A DNA stretch of 64,000 nt from Stutzerimonas kunmingensis (GCF_002929225.1 NZ_PISM01000019.1:37344-101343), one strand, 5' to 3'; positions 1-13,000 are shown, counted from the first letter of the stretch. Program-made: numbers and translations. Notes: generated by a model from the letters alone, not told the origin.

Positions 1-340
1 TTGACTGAGCAGCGGCAGGTGGGACGGCTCGGCCAACAATGCCAGGCGGTGGGTGAGAAGAGCGCTCAACTTGTGGATTCCTTCACGCGACAGTCGGCCC
101 AATATGGGGATGGAAACGCCGCTTCACAAGAGGCAGCGTTGCTTCGATCGCTGTCGACGCATGCCGACTCCGCGGACGGCTGGTGGCCTGTGCGGTGAGT
201 TGGTTGAGGCAAGTTCGGATGAACATGGCTCCGAGACAAGGCGCTGCGACGAGTCATAGCGGGGTTATGGCAAGGAGCAGCAACGCAGTATCCGGGCCAT
301 GGGCGCCGAAATTGACCAACCGAACTTACCAAACAGGCCA
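1..340. other. No supported gene at left edge
   Basis: Short open frames exist on both strands here, but none has a recognisable domain or a convincing ribosome binding site. The stretch may be the end of a feature lying outside the window or plain intergenic DNA. Confidence 0.4.
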
Positions 341-730
341 CTAGAGGCAGGCGAAGGTCGCTTGGGCCTTGGCGATCAGCTTGTCGCCCTGATGCACCTC
401 GGCTTCCAGCACCTGGGTCCGCCTGCCGCCGTGCACCACCCAGGCGCGGCAGCGCAGCTCGCCCTCGCTCACCGGGCGGATGTAGTTGACCTTGCATTCG
501 AGCGTGACGCTGTTCGGCGAGCCATCACCGAGGCTGTGGCTGGCCTGACCCATGGCGGTGTCGATCAGCGAGAACAGCGCGCCGCCGTGCAGCTTGCCGT
601 GCAGGTTGCGCAGGCCGTCGTGCATGCTCAGGCCGAGCACCGCCTCGCCGTTGCCGACCTGGTGAATCTCCAGGCCGAGCAGGCGGCCGAAGGCGCTGGA
701 GCTGCCCACCGCCTCGACTTGAATGCTCAT
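341..730 (-). CDS. PaaI-family acyl-CoA thioesterase (hotdog fold)
   Basis: A 129-residue single-domain hotdog protein. It carries the family signature HGGALFSLIDTAMG near residues 48-61, where the Gly-rich turn and the Asp belong to the thioesterase active site of PaaI/YbgC-like enzymes. Its expected job is hydrolysis of an acyl-CoA thioester in the cytoplasm, but the substrate cannot be read from the sequence. It starts only two bases downstream of the stop of tex on the same strand, so the two are very likely cotranscribed. Length is normal for the family. Confidence 0.85.
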   Translation of the reverse strand: MSIQVEAVGSSSAFGRLLGLEIHQVGNGEAVLGLSMHDGLRNLHGKLHGGALFSLIDTAMGQASHSLGDGSPNSVTLECKVNYIRPVSEGELRCRAWVVHGGRRTQVLEAEVHQGDKLIAKAQATFACL

Positions 731-732
731 GC

Positions 733-3051
733 CTACTTCCTCAGCTGCTTGGCGTTGGCGAACAGCGCGGCCATGGCGGCATTGGCCGGTGCCGGCTTTT
801 CTTCCTTGGCATGGCGCTCGCTGCGCGGCGCGTTGCCGCGTGGCTTGCCGGCGCCGCCACGCGGGCCGTCGGTCTTGGCGCCGGGCGTATCGCTCATGCG
901 CATGGACAGGCCGACGCGCTGGCGCGGGATGTCCACTTCCATGACCTTGACCTTGACGATGTCACCGGCCTTGACCACTTCGTACGGGTCCTTGACGAAC
1001 TTCTCCGACAGCGCGCTGATGTGCACCAGGCCGTCCTGATGCACGCCGATGTCGACGAAGGCGCCGAAGTTGGTCACGTTGGTCACCACGCCCTCGAGCA
1101 CCATGCCCGGCTCCAGGTCGCTGAGCTTCTCGACGCCTTCCTGGAACTCGGCGGTCTTGAACTCCGGGCGCGGATCGCGGCCGGGCTTGTCCAGTTCGCT
1201 GAGGATGTCGGTGACAGTCGGCAAGCCGAAGGTCTCGTCGGTGAACTGCTTGGGGTCCAGGCGCTTGAGAAACGCCGAGTCGCCGATCAGCGAGCGGATG
1301 TCGCGGTTGGTATCGGCGGCGATGCGTTTGACCAGCGGATAGGTTTCCGGGTGCACGGCGGAGGCGTCCAGCGGGTTGTCGCCGTTCATCACGCGGAGGA
1401 AGCCGGCGGCCTGTTCGAAGGTCTTGTCGCCCAGGCGCGGCACCTTCTTCAGCTCGCTGCGGGACTTGAACGCACCATTGGCATCGCGGAACTGCACGAT
1501 GTTCTGTGCCAGCGTCGAGTTGAGGCCGGAGATGCGCGCCAGCAGGGCGGCAGAGGCGGTATTCACGTCGACGCCGACGGCGTTCACGCAGTCCTCGACC
1601 ACCGCGTCCAGCGAACGCGCCAGCTTGAGCTGGGACACGTCGTGCTGGTACTGACCGACGCCGATGGACTTCGGGTCGATCTTCACCAGCTCGGCCAGCG
1701 GGTCCTGCAGGCGGCGGGCGATGGACACGGCGCCGCGCAGGGAGACGTCCAGGTCCGGGAATTCCTTGGCCGCCAGTTCCGAGGCCGAATACACCGAGGC
1801 GCCGGCTTCGCTGACCATGATCTTGGTGAGCTTGAGGCCGGGCACTTTCTTGATCAGCTCGCCGGCCAGCTTGTCCGATTCGCGGCTGGCGGTGCCGTTG
1901 CCGATGGCGATCAGGTCGACGGCGTGCTTGGCGCACAGCTTGGCGAGAATCGCCAGGGTGCCGTCCCAGTCGTTGCGCGGTGCGTGCGGGTAGACGGTGG
2001 CGGTTTCCAGCAGCTTGCCGGTGGCGTCGACCACCGCGACCTTGCAACCGGTGCGCAGGCCCGGGTCCAGCGCCAGGGTCGCGCGCGGGCCAGCCGGGGC
2101 GGAGAGCAGCAGGTCGTGCAGGTTGCGCGCGAACACCGAGATGGCTTCGTCCTCGGCCTTGTCGCGCAGCTCACCGAGCAAGTCGGTTTCCAGGTGGGTG
2201 TAGAGCTTGACCTTCCAGGTCCAGCGCACCACCTCGCCGAGCCACTTGTCGGCGGCGCGGCCGCGGTTGGCGATGCCGAAGCGCTCGCCGATCATGCCTT
2301 CGCCGGGGTGCATGCTGCCGGGCGTTTCGTCACCGACCTTAAGGCTGACGCTGAGGATGCCTTCGTTGCGGCCGCGGAAGATCGCCAGCGCGCGGTGCGA
2401 AGGGGTGTTCTTCAGCACTTCGTCATGCTCGAAGTAGTCGCTGAACTTGGCGCCTTCGCTTTCCTTGCCCGGCACTACACGGGCGCTGAGGGTGGCGTTG
2501 TGCTTGAGGAACTCGCGCAGCTTGGCCAGCAGGTCGGCGTCTTCGGCGAAGCGCTCCATGAGGATGTACTTGGCGCCTTCAAGGACGGCTTTCACATCGG
2601 CGAAGCCCTTCTCGGCGTCGATGAAGCGCTCGGCTTGCTGCTCTGGCGTAAGGTCCGGGTTGCCGAACAGCGCATCGGCCAGCTCGCCGAGACCGGCTTC
2701 GAGGGCGATCTGACCCTTGGTGCGGCGCTTCTGCTTGTAGGGCATGTAGAGGTCTTCGAGGCGGGTCTTGGTGTCGGCGAGGTCGATCTCGCGCTTGAGT
2801 TCGGGGGTCAGCTTGCCCTGTTCCTCGATGCTGGCGAGGATCGAGACGCGGCGCTCGTCCAGCTCGCGCAGGTAACGCAGGCGCTCTTCCAGGTTGCGCA
2901 GCTGGGTATCGTCGAGGCTGCCGGTGACTTCCTTGCGGTAGCGGGCGATGAAGGGAACGGTGGAGCCTTCGTCGAGCAGCGCCACGGCGGCGGCGACCTG
3001 TTGCGGGCGCACGCCCAGCTCGTTGGCGATACGGGAATTGATGCTGTCCAT
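733..3051 (-). CDS. tex: Transcription accessory protein Tex
   Basis: A 772-residue protein of the Tex/Spt6 family, nucleic-acid-binding factors that affect transcription. The N-terminal helical part is followed by the YqgF/RNase-H-like domain in the middle, tandem helix-hairpin-helix elements, and an S1 RNA-binding domain near residues 645-715 ([19 protein letters not shown] is typical S1). The last ~50 residues are Gly/Arg/Lys rich. I chose the start at [13 protein letters not shown]; an in-frame ATG seven codons upstream is possible, but the family normally begins here. It heads a two-gene unit with the thioesterase and is divergent from ompR. Confidence 0.93.
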   Translation of the reverse strand: MDSINSRIANELGVRPQQVAAAVALLDEGSTVPFIARYRKEVTGSLDDTQLRNLEERLRYLRELDERRVSILASIEEQGKLTPELKREIDLADTKTRLEDLYMPYKQKRRTKGQIALEAGLGELADALFGNPDLTPEQQAERFIDAEKGFADVKAVLEGAKYILMERFAEDADLLAKLREFLKHNATLSARVVPGKESEGAKFSDYFEHDEVLKNTPSHRALAIFRGRNEGILSVSLKVGDETPGSMHPGEGMIGERFGIANRGRAADKWLGEVVRWTWKVKLYTHLETDLLGELRDKAEDEAISVFARNLHDLLLSAPAGPRATLALDPGLRTGCKVAVVDATGKLLETATVYPHAPRNDWDGTLAILAKLCAKHAVDLIAIGNGTASRESDKLAGELIKKVPGLKLTKIMVSEAGASVYSASELAAKEFPDLDVSLRGAVSIARRLQDPLAELVKIDPKSIGVGQYQHDVSQLKLARSLDAVVEDCVNAVGVDVNTASAALLARISGLNSTLAQNIVQFRDANGAFKSRSELKKVPRLGDKTFEQAAGFLRVMNGDNPLDASAVHPETYPLVKRIAADTNRDIRSLIGDSAFLKRLDPKQFTDETFGLPTVTDILSELDKPGRDPRPEFKTAEFQEGVEKLSDLEPGMVLEGVVTNVTNFGAFVDIGVHQDGLVHISALSEKFVKDPYEVVKAGDIVKVKVMEVDIPRQRVGLSMRMSDTPGAKTDGPRGGAGKPRGNAPRSERHAKEEKPAPANAAMAALFANAKQLRK

Positions 3052-3276
3052 GAACCTACCTGGGTCAGTCAAACCATGCAGGCCGGGCCTGCGCGAAAGC
3101 CGGCGATTATAGGGGAACTGCGACGGCCGGCCTCAACCGATTGCCGGTGAGCGGTCGCCGGTCTGGGTCGAATGCCGCGGGAATCGGCCGTTCGACGAAA
3201 AATCTGCTAACAATGGCTGTCAGTAGGGCCGATCCACACTGCGCAATAATGCGCCGTCGACCATCTGGGAGTTTCC

Positions 3277-4011
3277 ATGAGCAGCACTGCGCCAGCCAGC
3301 GAAGGCGAAAAAATCCTCATCGTCGATGACGATGCCCGTCTGCGACGTCTGCTCGAGCGTTTTCTCGACGAGCAGGGCTACCGCGTCCGTACCGTGGAAA
3401 ACACCGAGCAGATGGATCGTTTGCTCAGCCGCGAGCTGTTCCAGTTGGTGGTGCTCGACCTGATGATGCCGGGTGAAGATGGTCTGTCTGCGTGCCGCCG
3501 GCTGCGCGAGGGCAACAATCAGATCCCGATCATCATGCTCACCGCCAAGGGCGACGAGGCCAGTCGCATCCAGGGCCTGGAGCAGGGCGCCGATGATTAC
3601 CTGGCCAAGCCCTTCAACCCCCGTGAGCTGCTCGCGCGCATTCGTGCGGTGCTGCGTCGGCAGGCGCCGCAGGTTCCGGGCGCGCCGGCCAGTGAGGACG
3701 AGACCGTCACCTTCGGCGAGTACGAGCTGTCGCTGGCGACCCGTGAGCTGAAGAAGGGCAACGAGGTGCACATGCTCACCACCGGTGAGTTCGCCGTACT
3801 CAAGGCGCTGGTCCAGCACGCACGCGAGCCGCTGACCCGCGACAAGCTGATGAACCTCGCCCGCGGGCGCGAGTGGGATGCACTGGAGCGCTCCATCGAC
3901 GTGCAGATATCCCGTCTGCGCCGGCTGATCGAGCCGGACCCGTCCAAGCCGCGCTATATCCAGACCGTCTGGGGTGTGGGTTACGTATTCGTGCCGGACG
4001 GCAACAAGTGA
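3277..4011 (+). CDS. ompR: Response regulator OmpR (AmgR)
   Basis: A 244-residue OmpR-class DNA-binding response regulator. The receiver domain (about residues 12-125) shows the acidic pocket in ILIVDDD, the phospho-accepting Asp in VVLDLMMPGEDG and the conserved Lys in DDYLAKPF. A winged-helix domain fills the C-terminal half, ending in the usual WGVGYVF. It is followed 76 bp later by its histidine kinase gene. In Pseudomonas the orthologous pair is called AmgRS and responds to envelope stress from misfolded membrane proteins; that role is known for the family and not shown by the sequence. Confidence 0.93.
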   Translation: MSSTAPASEGEKILIVDDDARLRRLLERFLDEQGYRVRTVENTEQMDRLLSRELFQLVVLDLMMPGEDGLSACRRLREGNNQIPIIMLTAKGDEASRIQGLEQGADDYLAKPFNPRELLARIRAVLRRQAPQVPGAPASEDETVTFGEYELSLATRELKKGNEVHMLTTGEFAVLKALVQHAREPLTRDKLMNLARGREWDALERSIDVQISRLRRLIEPDPSKPRYIQTVWGVGYVFVPDGNK

Positions 4012-4087
4012 GTTGGCTGCGGCCTGCTGCAGGCTTCGAGCGCGTTACGCTCGCGGCCTGCCGTCCTGGGCCTGCCGCCGGGACTTC

Positions 4088-5419
4088 ATGAAAACTCCGC
4101 TCTGGTTCCCGCAAAGCTTCTTCGCCCGCACCCTGTGGATGGTGCTGATCGTGGTGCTGTTCTCCAAGGTCCTGACGCTGGTCTATCTGATGACCAACGA
4201 GGACGTGCTGGTTGACCGCCAGTACAGCCACGGCGCGGCACTGACGCTGCGTGCATACTGGGCCGCCGATCTCGAAGACCGCGATCGTATCGGTCGCGCC
4301 GCCGGCCTGCAGCTGGTGGCCGAGCAGAACGTGCCGCGCAGCGAATACCACTGGCCCTACACCGAGATCTTCCAGCGGCAGATGCGCGACGAGCTGGGCG
4401 ACGATACCGAGGTGCGCGTGCGTATCCAGCCGTCCACGGCGATCTGGGTGCGCGCGCCCGCGTTGGGGCCGGACTGGGTGCAGGTGCCGCTGTACGCCTA
4501 TCCGCTGCGTGGCCAGCGCATCTGGAGCGTGCTCGGCTGGTTCCTCGGTATCGGCCTGCTGTCCACCGGTGCGGCGTGGATCTTCGTCAGCCAGCTCAAT
4601 CTGCCGCTCAAGCGGCTGGTCTTCGCCGCACGGCAGATCGGCAAGGGCCGGCGCGTGCGCCTGCCGATCAGCGATACGCCGAGCGAGATGACCGAAGTGT
4701 ATCGCGCCTTCAACCAGATGGCCGAGGACGTCGAGCAGGCTGGCCGGGAGCGCGAACTGATGCTGGCCGGGGTTTCCCACGATCTGCGCACGCCATTGAC
4801 GCGCCTGCGCCTGTCGCTGGAGCTGATGAGCAGCGATGACGAGCTGACCGACGACATGATTCGTGATGTCGAGGACATGAATGCGATCCTCGATCAATTC
4901 CTCGCCTTCGTCCGCGACGGCAGCGATGAACCGGTGGAAACCACCGATCTCGGGGAACTGATCCGCGAAGTGGTGGCACCCTACAACCAGCAGCAGGAGA
5001 CCGTGCGGCTGTGCGTCGAGCCGATGCCGCCGTTCGCCCTGCGTCGGGTATCGGTCAAGCGGCTGCTGGTCAACCTCATCGAGAACGCCTTGCGCTACGG
5101 CGGCGGCGGGGTGGAGGTGGCGGCTTATGTGTCGGGCGACCAGCACGCGCCCTACGTGGTGCTGAGCGTGCTCGACCGCGGCCCGGGGATCGATCCCGCC
5201 GAGCTGGAAGGCATCTTCAATCCGTTCATCCGCGGTGATCGCGCTCGTGGCGGGCAGGGCGCCGGGCTGGGTCTGGCGATCGTCAAGCGCATCGCTTCAC
5301 AGCACGGCGGCATCGTCGAGTTGCGCAACCGTGAGGGCGGTGGTTTGGAGGCGCGCGTCAGCCTGCCGCTGGGATTGCTGCTGCCGCGCGATGCGGTGCA
5401 GGGTAAACCGGCCGAGTAG
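4088..5419 (+). CDS. envZ: Sensor histidine kinase EnvZ (AmgS)
   Basis: A 443-residue inner-membrane sensor kinase. A transmembrane helix lies near residues 12-35, a short periplasmic domain follows, and a second helix near 140-165 leads into a HAMP domain. The dimerisation/phosphoacceptor site reads GVSHDLRTPLTRLRLSLEL, with His as the phosphorylation site. The ATP-binding domain has the N box (NLIENALRYGGG), DRGPGI and GAGLGLAIV glycine boxes. I took MKTPLWF as start because it opens directly into the membrane helix; a longer upstream frame would add unrelated residues. It partners OmpR encoded just upstream. Confidence 0.92.
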   Translation: MKTPLWFPQSFFARTLWMVLIVVLFSKVLTLVYLMTNEDVLVDRQYSHGAALTLRAYWAADLEDRDRIGRAAGLQLVAEQNVPRSEYHWPYTEIFQRQMRDELGDDTEVRVRIQPSTAIWVRAPALGPDWVQVPLYAYPLRGQRIWSVLGWFLGIGLLSTGAAWIFVSQLNLPLKRLVFAARQIGKGRRVRLPISDTPSEMTEVYRAFNQMAEDVEQAGRERELMLAGVSHDLRTPLTRLRLSLELMSSDDELTDDMIRDVEDMNAILDQFLAFVRDGSDEPVETTDLGELIREVVAPYNQQQETVRLCVEPMPPFALRRVSVKRLLVNLIENALRYGGGGVEVAAYVSGDQHAPYVVLSVLDRGPGIDPAELEGIFNPFIRGDRARGGQGAGLGLAIVKRIASQHGGIVELRNREGGGLEARVSLPLGLLLPRDAVQGKPAE

Positions 5420-5440
5420 CCGGTTCGCCACGAGGCGGAA

Positions 5441-6346
5441 TCAGCCCTTGCCTTTGGTGCGGGTCAGGTGCGGCCCGCCGTTCTTCTCCAGGTACTGGAT
5501 GATCAGCCCGGCGACGTCCTTGCCGGTTGTCTCTTCGATGCCGGCCAGGCCCGGCGAGGAGTTGACCTCCATCACCAGCGGGCCATGGTTTGAGCGCAGG
5601 ATGTCGACGCCGGCGACGTTCAGGCCCATCACCTTCGCCGCACGGATGGCGGTCATGCGTTCTTCCGGGGTGATCTTGATCAGGCTGGCGGAGCCGCCAC
5701 GGTGCAGGTTGGAGCGGAACTCGCCGGGCTTGGCCTGGCGCTTCATCGCCGCGATGACCTTGTCGCCGACCACGAAGCAGCGGATGTCGGCGCCGCCGGC
5801 TTCCTTGATGTACTCCTGCACCATGATGTCCTGCTTGAGACCCATGAAGGCCTCGATCACCGATTCGGCCGCCTTCTCGGTTTCGCAGAGCACCACGCCG
5901 ATGCCCTGGGTGCCTTCCAGTACCTTGATCACCAGGGGGGCGCCGTTGACCATCTGGATCAGGTCGGGAATGTCGTCCGGCGAGTGGGCGAAGCCGGTCA
6001 CGGGGAGGCCGACGCCGCGGCGCGACAGCAGTTGCAGCGCACGCAGCTTGTCCCGCGAGCGGGCGATGGCGACCGATTCGTTGAGTGGGAACACGCCCTG
6101 CATCTCGAACTGGCGCAGCACCGCACAGCCATAGAAGGTCACCGAGGCGCCGATGCGCGGGATCACCGCATCGAAGCCGTCCAGCGGCTTGCCGCGGTAA
6201 TGGATCTGCGGCTTGTGGCTGGCAATGTTCATGTACGCGCGTAGCGTATCGATCACCACCACCTCATGGCCCCGCTGCTGGCCGGCTTCGACCAGGCGTC
6301 GGGTGGAATACAGGCGCGGATTGCGCGACAGCACGGCGATTTTCAT
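5441..6346 (-). CDS. rimK: ATP-grasp ligase RimK (ribosomal S6 modification)
   Basis: A 301-residue ATP-grasp enzyme that adds glutamates to the C-terminus of ribosomal protein S6. It opens with [10 protein letters not shown], typical of RimK. The central ATP-grasp domain shows the Gly-rich loop EGTQGIGV, the QEYI hinge and the metal-binding EVNSSPG near residue 260. The start codon overlaps the end of rimB by four bases, so translation is coupled. The Rim proteins of pseudomonads are known to adjust ribosome composition and adaptation; that function is taken from the family. Confidence 0.93.
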   Translation of the reverse strand: MKIAVLSRNPRLYSTRRLVEAGQQRGHEVVVIDTLRAYMNIASHKPQIHYRGKPLDGFDAVIPRIGASVTFYGCAVLRQFEMQGVFPLNESVAIARSRDKLRALQLLSRRGVGLPVTGFAHSPDDIPDLIQMVNGAPLVIKVLEGTQGIGVVLCETEKAAESVIEAFMGLKQDIMVQEYIKEAGGADIRCFVVGDKVIAAMKRQAKPGEFRSNLHRGGSASLIKITPEERMTAIRAAKVMGLNVAGVDILRSNHGPLVMEVNSSPGLAGIEETTGKDVAGLIIQYLEKNGGPHLTRTKGKG

Positions 6347-6810
6347 GGAGCACCGGAGGAAGTGAGGATCTGGGGTTTGTCTTGGATATAGGTTCGCGAC
6401 GGATCGATCAGCCATTGCCCTTCGACCAGTGCCTTTGAACCGAGCAGCAGGCGATAACGCATGGTCTTGCGGCAGGTCAGGGTGAACTCCACCGGCCAGA
6501 CATGACTGCCGAGTGCAAGCAATGTTCGCACCACGTAGCGCGTCTGCACCTGCCCGTTGGAACTCTTGATCAGCTTGCGCGTGACCAGCGGTGCCTCGCA
6601 GCGGTGGCGGCGCTGTACCAGCGTGCCCAGGTGGGCGGTGAATCGGACCCAGCGCTGACCGTCGCGTTCGAACTCGCTGATCTCGGTAGCATGCAGCGCC
6701 GATGTGCTGGCCCCGGTATCGACCTTCGCGCGCAGGCCCACCACGCCGAGATCCGGCAGGGCGATCCATTCACGCAGACCGATCACGGTATGGGGGTCGA
6801 GTCTCTTCAA
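6343..6810 (-). CDS. rimB: RimB, retropepsin-like protease of the Rim operon
   Basis: A 155-residue protein of the COG4067 family, labelled ATP-dependent zinc protease in many genomes. It contains [12 protein letters not shown] near residues 31-42, the DTGA active-site signature of retropepsin-type aspartic proteases. In Pseudomonas the neighbour rimK is encoded in the same operon and RimB acts against the glutamate tails made by RimK. The four-base overlap with rimK supports this pairing. No separate rimA gene is visible upstream; the divergent hslR begins about 100 bp away. Confidence 0.85.
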   Translation of the reverse strand: MKRLDPHTVIGLREWIALPDLGVVGLRAKVDTGASTSALHATEISEFERDGQRWVRFTAHLGTLVQRRHRCEAPLVTRKLIKSSNGQVQTRYVVRTLLALGSHVWPVEFTLTCRKTMRYRLLLGSKALVEGQWLIDPSRTYIQDKPQILTSSGAP

Positions 6811-6911
6811 TGGGAGCGTCCGAAGAATTTGCCGGCATTCTAGTCGGGGTGCATGACAACTGCATCCGTCTGTAACACCCTAGAACGACGTGTAGAGGAT
6901 AGAGCTGGACG

Positions 6912-7310
6912 ATGGCCGAAAAAGACGACGACAAGGTGCGCCTGGACAAGTGGCTGTGGGCTGCGCGCTTCTTCAAGACCCGTGCGCTGGCCAAGGCGGC
7001 CATCGAGGGTGGCAAGGTGCACTGTCGTGGCGAGCGTTGCAAGCCGAGCAAGGAACCGAAGGTGGGCGACGAGCTGCTGATCCGCATCGGTTTCGACGAG
7101 CGCACGGTGGTCGTCCGCGCTTTGTCGGCGGTGCGCCGCGGAGCGCCCGAGGCGCAAACACTCTATGAGGAAACGCCGCAAAGCCTGGCCGCGCGCGAGG
7201 AAGCGGCGGCGCAGCGCAAGGCCGGCGCGCTGGGGCTGCAGACCGATGGGCGGCCGAGCAAGAAGCAGCGCCGGCAGATCCAGTACCTGCGCGACTACAA
7301 ACCGGACTGA
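6912..7310 (+). CDS. hslR: Ribosome-associated heat shock protein Hsp15
   Basis: A 132-residue S4-domain protein. The S4 RNA-binding fold is seen in VRLDKWLWAARFFKTRALA near residues 8-26, and the C-terminal tail is rich in Lys and Arg. In E. coli Hsp15 binds free 50S subunits that carry a stalled nascent chain, helping recycling after heat stress. It lies next to hslO, as in many gamma-proteobacteria. Length matches the family. Confidence 0.92.
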   Translation: MAEKDDDKVRLDKWLWAARFFKTRALAKAAIEGGKVHCRGERCKPSKEPKVGDELLIRIGFDERTVVVRALSAVRRGAPEAQTLYEETPQSLAAREEAAAQRKAGALGLQTDGRPSKKQRRQIQYLRDYKPD

Positions 7311-7427
7311 TCTTCGCAACGCTGGCGAGCTGCATCACCCACGAGGCCGTCCGGCAGCCGCCCTTGGTCCGGGCGGGCTTTGCGCCTAAAATCGCCGGCT
7401 TCCTCCGCCGTTCCTGCGAGCCCCGGC

Positions 7428-8315
7428 ATGTCCGATCAAACTCAGCGCTTTATCTTCGACGATTCCGACGTTCGCGGCGAAATCGCCACGCTGGACGAGA
7501 GCTTCCAGCACGTGCTGGCCAAGCACACCTACCCCGAGCCCGTCGCCCAGCTGCTTGGCGAGCTGCTCGCCGCTGCCGCGCTGCTGGTCGGCACGCTCAA
7601 GTTCGACGGGCTGCTGATTCTCCAGGCGCGTTCCAGCGGAGCCGTCCCGCTGCTGATGGTCGAGTGCTCCAGTGCCCGGGAGGTGCGCGGCATCGCGCGC
7701 TACCACGCCGAGCAGATCGAGACGGGCGCAACGCTGGCCGAGTTGATGCCCGAGGGCATGCTGGCGATCACCGTCGACCCGGCGAACGGCCAGCGCTACC
7801 AGGGCATCGTCGGCCTGGACGGGGTCAACCTGGCGGAATGCCTGACCAACTACTTCGCTGCGTCCGAGCAGCTGCCGACGCGCTTCTGGCTCAATGCCGA
7901 CAGCCGCCGGGCCTGCGGCCTGCTGTTGCAGCAGCTGCCGGCCGATCGAATCAAGGATGCCGATGAGCGTGACGCCAGCTGGGAGCACCTGCGCACCCTG
8001 GCCGACACCCTGACGGCCGAGGAACTGCTCGGGCTGGATGCCGAGACGCTGCTGCACCGGCTCTACCATCAGGAGCAGCTGCGCCTGTTCGACGCGCTGC
8101 CGATCCGCTTTCGCTGCAGCTGCTCGCGGGAGCGCTCGGCCCGTGCGCTGATCAGCCTGGGCGAGGAAGACGCCCAGCAACTCGTGGTCGAGCAGGGCGG
8201 TGCGGTGAGCATCGATTGCCAGTTCTGCAACGAGAAGTACACCTATGATGCCGCGGACGTGGCCCAGCTTTTCGCCGGTGGCGGCAGCGACGCACCCTCG
8301 GGCACCCGTCATTGA
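7428..8315 (+). CDS. hslO: Redox-regulated chaperone Hsp33
   Basis: A 295-residue holdase chaperone activated by oxidation. The C-terminal zinc-binding switch has a CxC pair in FRCSCSRE near residue 224 and a CxxC pair in DCQFCNE about 35 residues later, the expected arrangement. The N-terminal domain matches the family from [12 protein letters not shown] onward, which fixes the start; an in-frame ATG 48 bases upstream gives residues unlike Hsp33. It follows hslR in the same direction. Confidence 0.93.
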   Translation: MSDQTQRFIFDDSDVRGEIATLDESFQHVLAKHTYPEPVAQLLGELLAAAALLVGTLKFDGLLILQARSSGAVPLLMVECSSAREVRGIARYHAEQIETGATLAELMPEGMLAITVDPANGQRYQGIVGLDGVNLAECLTNYFAASEQLPTRFWLNADSRRACGLLLQQLPADRIKDADERDASWEHLRTLADTLTAEELLGLDAETLLHRLYHQEQLRLFDALPIRFRCSCSRERSARALISLGEEDAQQLVVEQGGAVSIDCQFCNEKYTYDAADVAQLFAGGGSDAPSGTRH

Positions 8316-8536
8316 GCGGCGCCTGGCGCTCGGCGGCCATCCGCTTAGTGCCAGTACGCTAAGGAATGAGACAGGGATGGACCTGCAGCCAGCCAGTGAA
8401 CTATTTGGCCATCACGGCCTCATACCCAGCGCGGCGCATTATCTGGCATAATCGCGCGCACTTTTTTCGATGTAGTTCGTCGCTCGGCGGGCTACAACAG
8501 CATGGAGGAATCGGCCCAAGGCCGACGGGAACACTC

Positions 8537-10081
8537 ATGACGCAAGCCACCAACGCCGTGTACACCGACATCAGCACCGCTCAACTGATTGAAGAAGCCG
8601 TCAAGCGCGGAGAGGGCGAACTGTCCGCCAATGGCTCTCTGGTGGTGAAGACCGGGCACCGCACGGGTCGTTCTCCGGCTGACCGCTTCATCGTCGAAGA
8701 GCCGAGCACCCAGCACAAGATCGCCTGGGGCCCGATCAACCGTCCGTTCCCGGCCGGCAACTTCGAAGCACTGTGGAACCGCGTCGAAGCCTACCTCGCC
8801 GAGCGCGATAGCTTCGTCTCCTACGTCCATGTCGGTGCCGATCCCGAGCACTACCTGCCGGTCAAGATGACCACCGAGACCGCCTGGCACAACCTGTTCG
8901 GCCGTTGCCTGTTCATCACCCCGGAACAGTTCAACCAGGCCAGCCTGAGCGAGTGGCGCATCCTCAACGCACCGTTCTTCCAGTGCGTACCCGAGCGTGA
9001 CGGCACCAATTCCGATGGTTGCGTGATCATCAACTTCGCCGAGAAGAAGGTGCTGATCGCCGGCATGCAGTACGCCGGTGAAATGAAGAAAGCCATGTTC
9101 TCCGTGCAGAACTTCCTGCTGCCGGACGTCGACGTGCTGCCGATGCACTGTGCCGCCAACATCGGCGAAGACGGCGACACCACCCTGTTCTTCGGTCTGT
9201 CCGGCACCGGCAAGACCACCCTGTCGGCCGACGAGAGCCGCTACCTGATCGGCGATGACGAGCACGGCTGGGGCGTTGGCCGCGTGTTCAACATCGAGGG
9301 TGGCTGCTACGCCAAGTGCATCGACCTGTCCGAGAAGAACGAGCCGGTGATCTGGAAAGCTATCAAGTTCGGCGCCGTGCTGGAGAACGTGGTGCTCGAC
9401 GAGCGCACCCGTCTGCCCGACTACGCCGACGCCAGCCTGACCCAGAACAGCCGCGCCGCGTACCCGCTGCAACATGTCGAGAAGCGCTCCGAGAAGAACC
9501 TCGGCGGTGAGCCGAACGCGGTGATCTTCCTGACCTGCGACCTGACCGGCGTACTGCCGCCCGTGTCGATCCTGAACAACGAGCAGGCTGCCTACCACTT
9601 CTTGTCCGGCTACACCGCGCTGGTCGGTTCCACCGAAATGGGTTCGGGCAGCGGCATCAAGTCGACCTTCTCCACCTGCTTCGGCGCGCCGTTCTTCCCT
9701 CGTCCGGCTGGCGAGTACGCCGAGTTGCTGATCAAGCGTATCAACGGCTTTGGCTCCAAGGTCTACCTGGTCAACACCGGCTGGACCGGTGGTGGCTACG
9801 GCGTCGGCAAGCGCTTCAACATCCCGACCACCCGTGCGGTGATCGCGGCGATTCAGAGCGGCGCGCTGATCGGTGCCGAGACCGAGCACCTGCCGATCAT
9901 CAATCTGGACGTGCCGAAGGCCGTCGCCGGCGTCGATACCCAGCTGCTGAACCCGCGCAACACCTGGGCCGACAAGAGCGCCTACGACCAGGCCGCAAAG
10001 GAACTGGCAGCCAAGTTCGTCGAGAACTTCAAGAAGTTCGATGTCTCCGACGCCATCCGCAACGCCGGCCCGCAGCTCTAA
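8537..10081 (+). CDS. pckA: Phosphoenolpyruvate carboxykinase (ATP)
   Basis: A 514-residue cytoplasmic enzyme converting oxaloacetate plus ATP to phosphoenolpyruvate, the first committed step of gluconeogenesis. The kinase-1a P-loop is [12 protein letters not shown], and the substrate/metal motif GDDEHGWG follows about 25 residues later. RSPADRF near residue 42 belongs to the substrate-binding region. The start [11 protein letters not shown] is preceded by GACGGGAACACTC. Length is the usual one for Pseudomonas PckA. A strong terminator follows. Confidence 0.95.
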   Translation: MTQATNAVYTDISTAQLIEEAVKRGEGELSANGSLVVKTGHRTGRSPADRFIVEEPSTQHKIAWGPINRPFPAGNFEALWNRVEAYLAERDSFVSYVHVGADPEHYLPVKMTTETAWHNLFGRCLFITPEQFNQASLSEWRILNAPFFQCVPERDGTNSDGCVIINFAEKKVLIAGMQYAGEMKKAMFSVQNFLLPDVDVLPMHCAANIGEDGDTTLFFGLSGTGKTTLSADESRYLIGDDEHGWGVGRVFNIEGGCYAKCIDLSEKNEPVIWKAIKFGAVLENVVLDERTRLPDYADASLTQNSRAAYPLQHVEKRSEKNLGGEPNAVIFLTCDLTGVLPPVSILNNEQAAYHFLSGYTALVGSTEMGSGSGIKSTFSTCFGAPFFPRPAGEYAELLIKRINGFGSKVYLVNTGWTGGGYGVGKRFNIPTTRAVIAAIQSGALIGAETEHLPIINLDVPKAVAGVDTQLLNPRNTWADKSAYDQAAKELAAKFVENFKKFDVSDAIRNAGPQL

Positions 10082-10101
10082 GCTGCCTGCTGCGTAATTC
10101 G

Positions 10102-10127
10102 AAAAGCCGCCTCCGGGCGGCTTTTTC
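10102..10127 (+). terminator. Rho-independent terminator of pckA
   Basis: A GC-rich hairpin, AAAGCCGCC / GGCGGCTTT with a short TCCG-type loop, ends in a T run about 20 bases after the pckA stop. Confidence 0.85.
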
Positions 10128-10245
10128 GTTTGTGCCGGGTGGTGATTCGGATCAAAGGCGTCGATGATTCTTATCGGTCAAGGCGCATGGATTCGATTGG
10201 TCGGCGCCCTTAGCATGGCGCCACTGTTGATCACGAGGAAGCGTC

Positions 10246-10848
10246 ATGAATACCGTAGAAGCCATCCGCACCCGTCGCGCCGTCAAAGTCTACGACCCGA
10301 GCTTCCAGCTCAGCCGGGAGGAGAAGGACGAGCTGCTGCAACTGGCACTGCTGGCACCCTCTGCCTTCAACCTGCAGCACGTGCGCTTCGTCGAGGTGAG
10401 CGACCCTGCGCTGCGGGCGCAGATCCGCGAGGTGGGCTGGAACCAGGCGCAGATGACTGATGCCTCGATGCTGGTGGTGATCTGCGCGCAGGTCGACAGC
10501 TGGGAAAAGAATGTCCGCCGGGTCTGGGATGGTGCGCCAGGCGAGGTGCAGAACTTTATGGCCGGCGCCATCGATGCCTACTACCGCGACAAGCCGCAGG
10601 TCCAGCGTGACGAAGCCATGCGCAGTTGCGGCCTGATGGCGCAGACGCTGATGCTCGCGGCACGGGCCAAAGGCCTGGATTCCTGCCCGATGGATGGCTT
10701 CGATTTCGACGCGGTCGGCAAGCTGATCAACCTGCCGGACAACCATGTCATCGCGCTGATGGTTGCGGTGGGCAAGCGCGCTGCCGAGCCGAAGCCGCGG
10801 ATCGGCAAGTTGCCGTTCGATGAGGTGGTGATTCGCGACCGCTTCTGA
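10246..10848 (+). CDS. Nitroreductase-family flavoprotein
   Basis: A 200-residue FMN-dependent oxidoreductase of the nitroreductase superfamily. The N-terminal RTRRAVKVYDP contributes the FMN phosphate contacts, and LLAPSAFNLQHVRF is the family motif near residues 42-55. The C-terminal part contains GLDSCPMDGFD, which also faces the flavin. NAD(P)H-dependent reduction of nitroaromatics or quinones is the usual activity. The true substrate is not readable. It stands alone with its own GAGGAAG ribosome binding site. Confidence 0.85.
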   Translation: MNTVEAIRTRRAVKVYDPSFQLSREEKDELLQLALLAPSAFNLQHVRFVEVSDPALRAQIREVGWNQAQMTDASMLVVICAQVDSWEKNVRRVWDGAPGEVQNFMAGAIDAYYRDKPQVQRDEAMRSCGLMAQTLMLAARAKGLDSCPMDGFDFDAVGKLINLPDNHVIALMVAVGKRAAEPKPRIGKLPFDEVVIRDRF

Positions 10849-10859
10849 GTCTTCTGGCG

Positions 10860-10880
10860 AAGGGCGCGTAATGCGCCCTT
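10860..10880 (+). terminator. Hairpin after nitroreductase gene
   Basis: Perfect arms AAGGGCGC and GCGCCCTT around GTAAT lie about 11 bases after the stop. No T run follows, so it may be an imperfect terminator or an mRNA 3' stabilising hairpin. Confidence 0.5.
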
Positions 10881-11059
10881 CCGCCTGGGCCAGCTGGCCG
10901 CCAACTTTGCCCACCTCAAAGTCCCATCCGGCCCGCCCAGGGCCATCGCTGGGCTGATGGCCACGCGCTCCGACGACCGGCCGCACATATCAGCCGCTTT
11001 GCAGTACCGTCTCCCTCCTTTTGCTACCCTCCGGCCTCCAGTCAAAGGAGTGACTCAGC

Positions 11060-12996
<1,937 letters not shown>

Positions 12997-13000
<4 letters not shown>

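Noticed and set aside
811..3150. 779-residue plus-strand frame opposite tex
   Set aside because: A shadow of the GC-rich tex gene; Tex motifs are clear on the other strand and the shadow has no domain.
4012..4087. REP-like inverted repeat between ompR and envZ
   Set aside because: CGAGCGCGTTACGCTCG forms a short hairpin, but a single copy is not enough to call a REP family.
8492..9889. Long minus-strand frame opposite pckA
   Set aside because: Antisense shadow caused by codon bias; pckA motifs are unambiguous.
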